DNA from: Paenibacillus macquariensis
GTDB lineage: Bacteria > Bacillota > Bacilli > Paenibacillales > Paenibacillaceae
DNA length: 60,728 nt
Reading direction: 5' to 3'
Assembly (NCBI RefSeq): GCF_900156375.1
Contig: NZ_FTNK01000001.1
Coordinates: 556,314-617,041, forward strand
A program made the translations under genes and the position numbers. The notes below the pieces were generated by a model, which saw only the letters and a program-made list of their open reading frames with translations, ran no database searches and had not been told where the DNA came from. This document shows positions 30,113 through 38,589 of the stretch, piece after piece (position 1 is the stretch's first letter; every line of letters begins with the position of its first letter).

Positions 30113-33100
30113 TTAATCTGCGATATGGATTCCTACTGGATTCCCCGCGATCTCTATTTGCTCCATCGTTCCTTTCGTTCCATACAACACTTCATTTACT
30201 AACACATTTTCACGTAGTACATGATCAAATGTTGTAATCGCAGCTTTCAACTCATCCGAAACATCCAGTGTTAAGATAACACGTTTCTCAATCGGAAGAT
30301 CAAGCTTTTTACGATAATCTTGAACTGCACGGATAACTTCACGAACCCAGCCTTCCTGTTCCAACTCAGGTGTGATTTCGGTATTAAGTGCCACTGTGAT
30401 TGCATAACCTGAAGCAGAAGCGAACCCAGATTTCGCGTGTTTATCGATCAACAGTTCATCTGGTGTAATCTGCAACTCTTCTCCCTCAGGTGACACGACA
30501 TTAAGAATGCCACTTTCCACAGCTTTACGTGTTTCTTCGGAAGTCATTTCCTTAAAGAAGTTCTGCAAGAAACCTACATTCTTACCGTATTTCTTTCCGC
30601 CAACCTTCAAATTAAGTTTCAATGTGAAGTTAACCAATCCACTATCATCGTTCTGTGTATGGATATTCTTGACGTTGATTTCTTCTTTGATAATATCCTC
30701 GTACCCAGGTAGATCGAAATTACGATCAATCGATACAATCAATTCAGACAACGGCTGACGTGTCTTAATACCCTTCTCATTACGAACATTACGTGCGAGT
30801 TCTACAACACGACGCGCAGTCTCCATATCTTGTTCAAGCGCCTCATCAATAAGTGATTCATTTGCTTGTGGATAATCATCTAGATGAACACTTTCTCCAC
30901 CACTTAGGTTTAGATAGATGTCTTCTGCCAACATCGGTGTAAATGGTGCAATAAGCTTAGCCGTTGTGATTAAGACTTCCGTCAATGTACGGTATGCATC
31001 AAGCTTATCTTCCGTAAGGCCACTTCCCCAGAAGCGATCACGTGAACGACGGATATACCAGTTACTAAGTTCATCGATGTAATCTTCAATCGCCTTAGCA
31101 GCATTCAAGAAATCATTAACAGCTAATGCTTTATCGACCGTCTTGATTACGCTATTCAAACGAGATACAATCCAACGATCAAGCTTGTGATTCGATGGTT
31201 GGAACGGATGTTCCGCCGGATTATACCCATCAATACTAGCATAAAGAGTTAAGAATGCATGTGTGTTCACTAACGTATCAACCATCTTAGACTTCGCTTC
31301 TCCTACAATCCCTTTGGAGAAACGTTTACTATTCCAAGGTGCACTATCAGACAATAGCGCCCAACGGAAAGCATCCGTACCATACTCTTCAATGATATCC
31401 CATGGGTCAATTACATTCCCCTTGGACTTAGACATCTTCTGTCCTTGTTCGTCAAGAACGTGTCCTGTCGCCATAACCGCTTTATACGGAGCTTTCCCAG
31501 TCAGCATAGTGGAGACAGCCAATAGACTGTAGAACCATCCACGCGTCTGATCAATCCCTTCACAGATCATATCAGCAGGATACTGGGCTTCGAATGTTTC
31601 CTGATTCTCGAAAGGATAATGTTGTTGTGCAAACGGCATGGAACCACTATCAAACCATACATCAATCACTTCAGGTGTACGAGTCATGATATATTTACCG
31701 CATGAACTCTGAACTTTAACGTCATCTACATATGGTTTATGCAGTTCCAAGTTCTCAGGTACATCCCCAATAGCACGAGCTCTAAGCTCCGCAATACTGT
31801 GAGGTGCGAACTGTTCTCCCGTTTCTTCACATACCCAGATATTCAATGGCGTACCCCAATAGCGATCACGGCTAATGTTCCAATCCACTAATTCCTCTAG
31901 GAACTTACCGAAACGACCTTCACGTACATGACCAGGGAACCACTCAACTTCATTATTGTTAGCAATCAATTGATCCTTGATAGCTGTTGTCTTAATAAAC
32001 CAACTATCCATTGCATAATAAAGTAACGGGGTATCACAACGCCAGCAGAATGGATAACTATGTTCATATTTCAGTTTGCTGTATAACATACCGCTCTCTG
32101 AGAGCATTTTGATAATATCCACATCACAGTCTTTAACAAAACGTCCTGCTAAATCAGTGACCTCATCGACGTAACAACCTTCTAAATTAACGACATTCAC
32201 AAAAGTGATGTCATTCTCTTTACATACTCTATAGTCATCTTCACCATGAGCTGCAGCCATATGAACAATACCCGTACCACTAGAGTCCGTTACATATTTC
32301 GCACCAACGACTACATTAGATTTCTCTACTTGAACATAATTAAACGGAGGATCATAAGTCTTACCAACCAAGTCCGAACCTTTCAGCGTACCAATAACCT
32401 CATGCTCACCATGGATTACATCTTCCACTAATTTCTTAGCAACGATATAAACGCCATCTTCTTGCTTCACTCGTGCATATTCGATTTCTGGATTCACAGC
32501 TAGCGCTACGTGTGCAGGTAACGTCCAAGGTGTTGTTGTCCAAGCTAAAACATATTCACCACTGTCATGCAACTTAAACTTAGCTGTAGCACTCAAATCT
32601 TTAACGTCCTTATAACCTTGTGCTACTTCATGAGAACTAAGTGTTGTTTGGCAATCTGGACAATATGGACTTACACGGTGTCCACGATAAAGAAGGTCCT
32701 TATCATGTACAGTTGCTAGAATGTTCCATACACTCTCAATGTATTTATTATCTAATGTGATATATGGATTATCAAGATCTGTCCAATAACCAATCGCTTC
32801 AGTAAGGTCACGCCACTGCTGTTCATAGACAAAGACACTTTCTTTACACTTCTTGATAAAAGCTTCCACGCCATACTCTTCGATCTCTTGCTTATGCGTG
32901 ATTCCTAGCTGCTTCTGTACGCCTAGCTCTACAGGAAGACCATGTGTATCCCAACCCGCTTTACGTACGACATGATATCCTTTCATCGTCTGATAACGAC
33001 CGATGAAATCCTTAATTACACGTCCAAGAACGTGACCGATATGTGGCTTACCATTCGCAGTCGGAGGGCCCTCATAAAATACAAAATTCGGTTTATCTTC

Positions 33101-33202
33101 ACGATTCACCATGGACTTACTGAATGTATTCTCATCTTTCCATTTCTTCAGAATACGTTGGTCTCTAGCGCGAGCTTTTTCTTTGACATCTACTCTATTC
33201 AT
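30113..33202 (-). CDS. ileS: Isoleucyl-tRNA synthetase, type 2
   Basis: A 1,029-residue class I synthetase. The HIGH motif is in GPPTANGKPHIGHVLGR (about 47-63) and KMSKS in QKMSKSKGNVIDPW (about 590); between them is the large CP1 editing domain (TTTPWTLPAH). The C-terminal region lacks the Cys-rich zinc finger of ordinary bacterial IleS and instead matches the archaeal/eukaryotic-like type 2 enzymes, the class that includes mupirocin-insensitive forms. ATG 33202 and TTG 33205 are both possible starts; AAAGGA lies about 10 bases before the ATG. The gene is preceded by a 669-base palindromic element and, beyond it, a T-box leader with an ATC specifier. Confidence 0.96.
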   Translation of the reverse strand: MNRVDVKEKARARDQRILKKWKDENTFSKSMVNREDKPNFVFYEGPPTANGKPHIGHVLGRVIKDFIGRYQTMKGYHVVRKAGWDTHGLPVELGVQKQLGITHKQEIEEYGVEAFIKKCKESVFVYEQQWRDLTEAIGYWTDLDNPYITLDNKYIESVWNILATVHDKDLLYRGHRVSPYCPDCQTTLSSHEVAQGYKDVKDLSATAKFKLHDSGEYVLAWTTTPWTLPAHVALAVNPEIEYARVKQEDGVYIVAKKLVEDVIHGEHEVIGTLKGSDLVGKTYDPPFNYVQVEKSNVVVGAKYVTDSSGTGIVHMAAAHGEDDYRVCKENDITFVNVVNLEGCYVDEVTDLAGRFVKDCDVDIIKMLSESGMLYSKLKYEHSYPFCWRCDTPLLYYAMDSWFIKTTAIKDQLIANNNEVEWFPGHVREGRFGKFLEELVDWNISRDRYWGTPLNIWVCEETGEQFAPHSIAELRARAIGDVPENLELHKPYVDDVKVQSSCGKYIMTRTPEVIDVWFDSGSMPFAQQHYPFENQETFEAQYPADMICEGIDQTRGWFYSLLAVSTMLTGKAPYKAVMATGHVLDEQGQKMSKSKGNVIDPWDIIEEYGTDAFRWALLSDSAPWNSKRFSKGIVGEAKSKMVDTLVNTHAFLTLYASIDGYNPAEHPFQPSNHKLDRWIVSRLNSVIKTVDKALAVNDFLNAAKAIEDYIDELSNWYIRRSRDRFWGSGLTEDKLDAYRTLTEVLITTAKLIAPFTPMLAEDIYLNLSGGESVHLDDYPQANESLIDEALEQDMETARRVVELARNVRNEKGIKTRQPLSELIVSIDRNFDLPGYEDIIKEEINVKNIHTQNDDSGLVNFTLKLNLKVGGKKYGKNVGFLQNFFKEMTSEETRKAVESGILNVVSPEGEELQITPDELLIDKHAKSGFASASGYAITVALNTEITPELEQEGWVREVIRAVQDYRKKLDLPIEKRVILTLDVSDELKAAITTFDHVLRENVLVNEVLYGTKGTMEQIEIAGNPVGIHIAD

Positions 33203-33236
33203 CAATGATCATTCCTTTCAATATATCAGGGAGTCC

Positions 33237-33905
33237 ATCCCCCTAAGTCCCCCTTTGTAAGGGGGATTCCGAGGGCTAGCCCTCTGGACACCCAAAATTT
33301 CGTCGTAATAACTACATAGGCTGTATCTAGTTCATTTGGGAGCGTATCCCCGCTTTTCTCCTTATACTTTGCCTTCGCAAAGTATAAGGCACGCTTTCTT
33401 TCTTCTAGAGCTACTTCGTTCGTAGCATGCCCTCTTTCGTCTGTGGACCTGCACCAAGTCCAACTACCCCACCGTGGTGGAAGACCCCGAAGTCGTCCCC
33501 GCAGGGGAGTCGAGGCTGGGACTTCCAACCACCCCAAAGTAACTCAGGAGCGTCGCAGTCACTCACTCGTCTGTTGACCTGCGCCAATCCCAGCTACCCC
33601 GCCGTGGTGGAAGACCCCGAGGACGTCCCCATAGGGGAGTCGAGGCTGGGACTTCCACCACCCTCAAGTAACTCAAACACCGTCGCAGTCGCAGTCCCTC
33701 ATTCAACAGTGCATAACGAGGAGTGAAGCCGGCTAGGCACCCTTCGCATGGAAGGTGACCGAGATATCCCGAAGGGAGGCGAGGAAGAACCGCTCCCACC
33801 TATAGCGTAACTGCTCTCCGCACACTAACTCCCTCCACCGAACTTTCAGGAGTCCAGAGGGCAGGCCCTCTGGGGCCCCCCTTCTTAAGGGGGATTTAGG
33901 GGGAT
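33237..33905. mobile_element. 669-bp GC-rich element with terminal inverted repeats, in the ileS leader
   Basis: The ends are about 53-base imperfect inverted repeats (33237-33289 and 33852-33905, roughly 80% alike). Both begin ATCCCCCTAA and end CCCTCTGGAC, and each folds on itself (CCCCCTTNNNNAAGGGGG). Inside are two direct repeats of about 120 bases (33435-33565 and 33567-33690). Each holds the long stem TGGTGGAAG...CTTCCACCA around CCCC/GGGG, plus GTCGCAGTCACTCA-like ends. A further perfect hairpin lies at 33361-33389 (CTTATACTTTGC/GCAAAGTATAAG). Base composition is clearly richer in G+C than the neighbouring genes. No credible coding frame is seen; short frames are side effects of composition. 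It could be a MITE or a large structured-RNA cassette. No target-site duplication is obvious. Confidence 0.65.
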
Positions 33906-33906
33906 C

Positions 33907-34215
33907 GGCACGCAAAAAAAGCCCCATCCCCAAAGGGACGAGACTTTAGCTCGCGTTACCACCCTAATTTCGCTCATAAATTAAATACTTCATAGGCGAC
34001 ATCTCAAGTCCATGCTGATATTAATAGCATGGAGCCGATATAACGTTCGGCAGACCGGCTTAGCTTACACGCGTCAAGGACGTTTCAGCTTCACTTCTCC
34101 GGGAGGATCTTCCGCTAAAGGTCTGTACATTGGCTTTCAGCATAATGCCAACTCTCTGAAGAACAGTTCCTTATGGTACTTATCCCATCATCAAATTCAA
34201 TAAAATCAGATTGTG
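33907..34215 (-). promoter_or_regulatory. T-box riboswitch, isoleucine specific
   Basis: The minus-strand leader has a stem I region with AGAGAGTTGG...GAAAGCCAATG and a specifier loop GAAGATCCTCCC containing ATC (34108-34106), an Ile codon. The T-box sequence AGGGTGGTAACGCG is at 33965-33952. A terminator follows: AGTCTCGTCCC TTTG GGGATGGGGCT, then seven T (to about 33911). Uncharged tRNA-Ile would pair with specifier and T-box and open the terminator. The switch sits about 700 bases from ileS, because the palindromic element lies in between. Confidence 0.92.
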
Positions 34216-34221
34216 ACTATA

Positions 34222-34250
34222 GTTATAGCTTCTTTCGCAGAAAAAGTCAA
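34222..34250 (-). promoter_or_regulatory. Sigma-A promoter of the ileS T-box leader
   Basis: TTGACT (34250-34245), 17 bases, TATAAC (34227-34222), directly after the divIVA stop codon and just before the T-box leader. Confidence 0.82.
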
Positions 34251-34262
34251 CCCGGCTAAGGC

Positions 34263-34748
34263 CTAGTAGACTTCCTTCGCTTCTTCACGGCTCTCCAATG
34301 TTTCCCATCCATCCATGCTAAGTAACTCTAATTGAGCTTCAACGAGACTACGGAAACGGGTCCGATAAATAGATGCCTGCTTCTTCAATTCTTCGATTTC
34401 CATCGAAATTTTCCGTGATTTAGATAACGCTTCATTGATAATCCGATCCGCGTTCTTCTCGGATTCTTTAATGATTAATTGAGATTCTTTCTTAGCATTA
34501 CTTTTCACATCATCTGCAGCTTCTTGGGCTACAATAATTGTCTTGGAAAGAGAATCCTCAATATTAATGAAATGATCTAATCTTTCTTGAAGAGTAAACA
34601 TTTGGTTCTGTAATTCTTTGTTCTCCCGAATGACACCCTCATAATCCTTTATCACTTGATCCAAGAATTCATTCACTTCATCTTCATCATAACCGCGAAT
34701 TCTGCGGGCAAATTCTTTGTTATGTATGTCCAATGGTGTTAATGGCAT
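34263..34748 (-). CDS. divIVA: DivIVA, cell-pole/septum organiser
   Basis: A 161-residue protein that binds curved membrane and recruits division and sporulation partners. The N-terminal lipid-binding segment MPLTPLDIHNKEFARRIRGY is followed by DEDEVNEFLDQV and long coiled coils (about 30-70 and 75-140) full of charged heptads. AGGAGG lies about 9 bases upstream. It closes the ylm gene group and is followed by the ileS promoter. A TGTCGAA heptamer 70 bases upstream looks like a Spo0A core site but may be chance. Confidence 0.96.
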   Translation of the reverse strand: MPLTPLDIHNKEFARRIRGYDEDEVNEFLDQVIKDYEGVIRENKELQNQMFTLQERLDHFINIEDSLSKTIIVAQEAADDVKSNAKKESQLIIKESEKNADRIINEALSKSRKISMEIEELKKQASIYRTRFRSLVEAQLELLSMDGWETLESREEAKEVY

Positions 34749-34848
34749 GGATGCGCACCTCCTGAAAATTTCGGTTCAAAAAACTGAATCCATTAATTGA
34801 CCTTGGATAACTCAATTCGACAAGAAGTACTCACTTCCTGCAATGTAT

Positions 34849-35631
34849 TCACATAAATTTTCCGATTTTAACACGGTACCGTCCTTTTTTCGTCATTTCT
34901 CCAGCCTCTATAACCTTGAAACGACCGAAGGTTTGAAGCGAAATGATATCTCCTTCTTTTAAAGCTGAGGAGGGATTCTCTTCCACTTTCCAATTGACCC
35001 GACATCGTCCAGCTTTAATCGGCACTAGAATTTTGCTACGACTAAGTCGGTACACATCTGCACAAATTCCATCAAGACGTAACGAAGCGACCGTAAGGTC
35101 CATGGTTTCAAGAGAGACTTTACTTGTCCGCAATGATTCTAGCGGTAAAACCTCACTCTGTACATGAACACGGTGCACTTGATTAAGTTGCATATGAAGG
35201 TATGATGCAATATCTTCCCCAACGACCGTATGACAACCATCTTCCAGAACATGGATATCGCCTATCTTACTCCGTTTAATACCCAGATTAAGGATGGATC
35301 CCATATAGTCACCATGATCGAGTTGAAGAAATTTCTGATCACCTGAGTAGATACTTAGTACAGCCATCCCCATATATTCGTTGTCTAGATCACGATAATC
35401 GGGGGCGATGATAGCACGACACCTTTCTGCTTCAGCATACCCACCGTATAATCGAATATGTACATCAGGGTGTCGATTAACTAATGTTTGCAGTATAAAA
35501 GATTGCCTAGGATCCAGAAAATCTGTCAGTTTCACTTCATGATATTCGCCAGCATTAACGACCCATTCCCAAGCTCTGTCCACAAACTCGCGTTCATCTG
35601 GGTGAAAATGATCAAGTATATCCAGTCGCAT
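34849..35631 (-). CDS. ylmH: YlmH, S4-domain RNA-binding protein
   Basis: A 260-residue protein. The C-terminal S4 domain (about 180-245) includes VPIKAGRCRVNWK and LKEGDIISLQTFGR; the N-terminal two thirds is the YlmH-specific domain. YlmH relatives bind rRNA or stalled ribosomes in quality control, and in many bacteria the gene lies next to sepF and divIVA. Several start codons (TTG 35637, ATG 35634, ATG 35631) follow a weak AGGG; I use 35631. It follows ylmG by a few bases. Confidence 0.92.
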   Translation of the reverse strand: MRLDILDHFHPDEREFVDRAWEWVVNAGEYHEVKLTDFLDPRQSFILQTLVNRHPDVHIRLYGGYAEAERCRAIIAPDYRDLDNEYMGMAVLSIYSGDQKFLQLDHGDYMGSILNLGIKRSKIGDIHVLEDGCHTVVGEDIASYLHMQLNQVHRVHVQSEVLPLESLRTSKVSLETMDLTVASLRLDGICADVYRLSRSKILVPIKAGRCRVNWKVEENPSSALKEGDIISLQTFGRFKVIEAGEMTKKGRYRVKIGKFM

Positions 35632-35639
35632 CATCAACC

Positions 35640-35909
35640 CTAGAAAAATATCGAGTGGATGACAAATTTCAATCCAGATTGGACAAATTGTAATACGAAC
35701 AATGCAATAATTGGAGAAATATCAAGCATTCCCATAATCGGTGGAATAAATCGGCGGAACACAGATAAATACGGTTCAACCAACTTAGTCAAGAGCTCAC
35801 CTATGAAATTCTCACGTAAGTTTGGAAGCCAAGACATTAACACATAAATAACAATCATATAAAAGTAAATATTGAAAAGCATATCGATAATACGATCAAT
35901 CTGGTACAA
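35640..35909 (-). CDS. ylmG: YggT-family membrane protein (YlmG)
   Basis: An 89-residue protein with two hydrophobic segments (about 10-28 and 62-82) separated by the YggT motif WLPNLRENFIGELLTKLVEPYLSVFRRFIPP. It starts with TTG at 35909, with GAGGTG at the end of sepF as its ribosome site. The family is linked to membrane and division homeostasis; no enzymatic role is known. Confidence 0.92.
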   Translation of the reverse strand: MYQIDRIIDMLFNIYFYMIVIYVLMSWLPNLRENFIGELLTKLVEPYLSVFRRFIPPIMGMLDISPIIALFVLQFVQSGLKFVIHSIFF

Positions 35910-35916
35910 AGTGGGC

Positions 35917-36360
35917 TCACCTCATTCTGTTATATTCTAGTTCTTCAGCTAAAATCTCCGAGATATTACCTTGGATCTCCACTGTATCTGGGGTGCATAG
36001 AAATATGTTACCACCAATTTTCGAAATACTTCCACTTAAAGCATACACCGTTCCACTGACAAAATCGATAATACGAAAGGCTTGATCATTACGGACACGT
36101 TGCAAATTCATAACAACTGTACGATGGGAACGCAAATGATCAGCAATTTCCTGTGCTTCATCATATGAACGCGGCTCAACTAATACTACTTTAACATTTT
36201 TCTGTGAGTGAATGCTAACGACATTACTTCTTTGATTCTTACGCGGTTCAGGACTTGTTGGTGCGTATTCCTCTTCATCTACCGCAAGAGGCTCACGCTC
36301 AGTTACCTCTTCTTCCTCCTGTAAACCCATGAAGTTCATAAAACGATTCATGACACCCAT
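35917..36360 (-). CDS. sepF: SepF, septal ring membrane anchor
   Basis: A 147-residue protein with an N-terminal amphipathic membrane helix (MGVMNRFMNFMGLQEE), an acidic linker, and the C-terminal FtsZ-binding domain (about 60-140; VVMNLQRVRNDQAFRIIDFV and SKIGGNIFLCTPD). I place the start at 36360, where GGAGGG lies 7 bases upstream, rather than at an upstream ATG inside yggS. It arches the inside of the septum and aligns FtsZ, and it partly overlaps FtsA in function. Confidence 0.95.
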   Translation of the reverse strand: MGVMNRFMNFMGLQEEEEVTEREPLAVDEEEYAPTSPEPRKNQRSNVVSIHSQKNVKVVLVEPRSYDEAQEIADHLRSHRTVVMNLQRVRNDQAFRIIDFVSGTVYALSGSISKIGGNIFLCTPDTVEIQGNISEILAEELEYNRMR

Positions 36361-36362
36361 CT

Positions 36363-37052
36363 TTAGCCCTCCTCTTTCCCCACTAGAATAGATCCTAAAC
36401 GTACCCAAGTAGATCCTTCTTCAATCGCGACTTCGAAATCGTTCGACATCCCCATTGATAATTCTGTGATAGGTTCGCTTGTAAGGGACTGCCGGTTAAG
36501 CTCATCTCTCAATTCCCTTAAGGCTCGGAATATCGGACGTGTATCTTCAGGATGCCCCTCAAATGGAGCCATAGTCATCAATCCAATGACTTTAATATGA
36601 GTGAATCCCTTAATCTCTTCGAGAAAAGATGCCACTTTCTCAGGTGATAGACCATATTTAGAATCTTCGCCTGAAATATTAACTTGAACAAACACCTGCA
36701 CGACTAATCCCAAGGATTTCGCCTTACTCTCTAGTGTCTGGGCTAGAGAAAGACGATCCAGTGAGTGGATATAATGGAACTTATCGATGATATCCTTCAC
36801 CTTGTTCGTCTGAAGATGCCCGATGAAATGCCAAACTCCTTGGTTACCTAATGCATTCCACTTCTCTTCAGCATTCTGCCATCGATTCTCACCCACATGA
36901 ATGAGCCCTTGATTCAGAACTTCAGCTGTCATCTCCAAAGAAACATACTTGGTAACAGCAACTACATGTACATCTTCTCTAGATCTACCACTTCTTATGC
37001 AAGCATCATTTATGCGAGTCTCTACGTCGTTAATACGATCTTTAAAAGTCAA
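36363..37052 (-). CDS. yggS: YggS-family PLP homeostasis protein (YlmE)
   Basis: A 229-residue TIM-barrel protein that binds pyridoxal phosphate without being an enzyme. The PLP Lys is in VAVTKYVS (about 35), and ENRWQNAEEKW, HFIGHLQTNKV, GLMTMAPF and LSMGMSNDFEVAIEEGSTWVR-type blocks are family marks. The best start is TTG 37052, with GAGGTGGG a few bases upstream; longer versions run into pgeF. It lies 2 bases from sepF. Confidence 0.94.
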   Translation of the reverse strand: MTFKDRINDVETRINDACIRSGRSREDVHVVAVTKYVSLEMTAEVLNQGLIHVGENRWQNAEEKWNALGNQGVWHFIGHLQTNKVKDIIDKFHYIHSLDRLSLAQTLESKAKSLGLVVQVFVQVNISGEDSKYGLSPEKVASFLEEIKGFTHIKVIGLMTMAPFEGHPEDTRPIFRALRELRDELNRQSLTSEPITELSMGMSNDFEVAIEEGSTWVRLGSILVGKEEG

Positions 37053-37063
37053 AAAAACCCACC

Positions 37064-37909
37064 TCACTTTAAGCCTAACCAACTTGCCATACGTCCAGTA
37101 GTTCCTCCATCTTTACGATAAGAGAAGAACAAATCATTGCGGCAGCTTGTACAATATGTTGTACATTCGATATGACTCGGCATTATTCCTGCTTTCATCA
37201 TAATCTGTCGATTCATTTCTTTCAAGTTTAGCATACTTTTCCCGTTATTCTTTTTAAGATACCATGATGCGGAATAAGTACTATTACCCAAGACATCTTT
37301 CTCTAAATCGTATACCGATAACATCACCTTATCATCTACCTCATAACAGCATGACCCAATAGAAGGACCGATAGCAGCACGGATATCATGAATTTGGCTA
37401 CCATACTCTTGCACCATCTTATCTACCATGGTTGAAGCTATTCTTGATACCGTCCCTTTCCAACCTGCATGGGCAAGGCCAATCACTTGTTTCATGGGAT
37501 CATAGAAATATAAAGGCACACAATCCGCATAAAAGGAAGTTAAGAGTATACCAGGGACATTCGTGAGCAACCCATCCGTATTCTGAAATGCAGATGATCG
37601 ATCGATGTTACCGCGCCCTTTATCTTCAAGGTGAACGATCTCCACATGATTACTATGGACCTGTTCACCACATGTCCATGCATCAAAAGGAAAACCTAAT
37701 GTCTCAACTACTGTACGGCGATTATTTATAACATCTTGAGAATCATCACCAACATGAAAAGCGCAATTCAAACTCTCATATGGAGATTTACCAGTTCCTC
37801 CATGTCGTCCTGTAAATCCTACGGTTATTTTATCGAAAGAGGTCCATGGTTCCAGCATAAACAAAGCTGGGTCCTCATCTTTACGATTATTCACAACAAA
37901 TGGTTCCAT
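37064..37909 (-). CDS. pgeF: PgeF/YfiH-family laccase-domain protein
   Basis: A 281-residue protein of the former polyphenol-oxidase family. The metal-site residues are visible in EQVHSNHV (about 85), FYADCVPLYF (about 135), GLAHAGWKGT (about 155) and IGPSIGSCCYEV (about 195). Family members have purine nucleoside phosphorylase/adenosine deaminase activity, or in E. coli correct mistakes in peptidoglycan peptides. The setting beside division genes fits the second role, but this is inference. GAGGTGAA precedes the ATG. Confidence 0.94.
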   Translation of the reverse strand: MEPFVVNNRKDEDPALFMLEPWTSFDKITVGFTGRHGGTGKSPYESLNCAFHVGDDSQDVINNRRTVVETLGFPFDAWTCGEQVHSNHVEIVHLEDKGRGNIDRSSAFQNTDGLLTNVPGILLTSFYADCVPLYFYDPMKQVIGLAHAGWKGTVSRIASTMVDKMVQEYGSQIHDIRAAIGPSIGSCCYEVDDKVMLSVYDLEKDVLGNSTYSASWYLKKNNGKSMLNLKEMNRQIMMKAGIMPSHIECTTYCTSCRNDLFFSYRKDGGTTGRMASWLGLK

Positions 37910-38014
37910 TCATTTCACCTCTATTCCAGTGTACCATATTTCTAGTTTACCTACGGAAACTAAAGAGCTGTTTAAGAAAGACAGGTTACTGCCGAGAATT
38001 TCAGGTATTAACGG

Positions 38015-38311
38015 TTAATACGATCGACGATCAATTCGATCCAATCGATCCATATCCTTATCTTGTTCCAGAGCCTTCACTTCCTCCATTTTCACCAAAA
38101 CGACATCTGACCCTATCTTCACAATATTATTCCAAGGAATAATAAGATCACTACGACCACCAAATAAACCCATGAATCTACTATAGCTAGGCACGACGAT
38201 CGCCTCAATTCTACCCTGCCGAAGGTCAAGCTCTAAATCGCTGATTTGGCCTAATCGTTTGCCGTCTACAATATTAATAACATCCTTGGTTTGAAAATCG
38301 GAGATTTTCAT
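38015..38311 (-). CDS. ylmC: YlmC/YmxH-family sporulation protein (PRC-barrel)
   Basis: A 98-residue PRC-barrel protein: MKISDFQTKDVINIVDGKRL, LELDLRQGRIEAIVVP, RSDLIIPWNNIVKIGSDVVLV. The family start (M-x-ISxFQxKDV) and GGTGGGG six bases upstream favour ATG 38311; an ATG at 38344 also has a usable GAAGGTG. It follows sigG, with a terminator in between. The exact role in sporulation is unknown; PRC barrels usually mediate protein or RNA contacts. Confidence 0.88.
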   Translation of the reverse strand: MKISDFQTKDVINIVDGKRLGQISDLELDLRQGRIEAIVVPSYSRFMGLFGGRSDLIIPWNNIVKIGSDVVLVKMEEVKALEQDKDMDRLDRIDRRSY

Positions 38312-38426
38312 CATCATCCCCACCATTTTCTTTTCTGGAATCATAGCTTCACACCTTCATAAATATAGTTATATATTTAATATATGTGGGGTCTGGGCGA
38401 AATGTCTTTTTTATTGTGAGAAAGTC

Positions 38427-38459
38427 AAAAAAAAAGCAATCCCATTAGGATCGCTTTTT
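38427..38459 (-). terminator. Terminator after sigG
   Basis: AAAAAGCGATCC and GGGATTGCTTTTT arms (one G-T pair) with a TAAT loop, followed by a run of T on the minus strand. It is about 130 bases after the sigG stop. A second weaker hairpin lies at 38530-38551. Confidence 0.85.
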
Positions 38460-38589
38460 AGAGATACTTTTAAATATAGGAAAGTATATGTTTCACTTGA
38501 CACTCCATTCCTTATATTTCCTTTGAAACAGGTCCCCTCTTTGAGAAGGGCCGTTATAGCCGTTACTGCTTATATCACAGACTTTTATG

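Noticed and set aside
33226..33933. Several frames of 66-103 codons on both strands within the GC-rich element
   Set aside because: They overlap each other, follow the repeats, are rich in Arg/Gly/Pro/Ser, and lack ribosome sites. They arise from composition, not coding.
34816..34822. TGTCGAA Spo0A core site before divIVA
   Set aside because: A 7-base match is expected several times by chance in 60 kb; no second box or matching promoter was found.
38400..38495. A short frame starting GTG near 38495
   Set aside because: It runs through the sigG terminator stem and its T-run, so it is not a gene.
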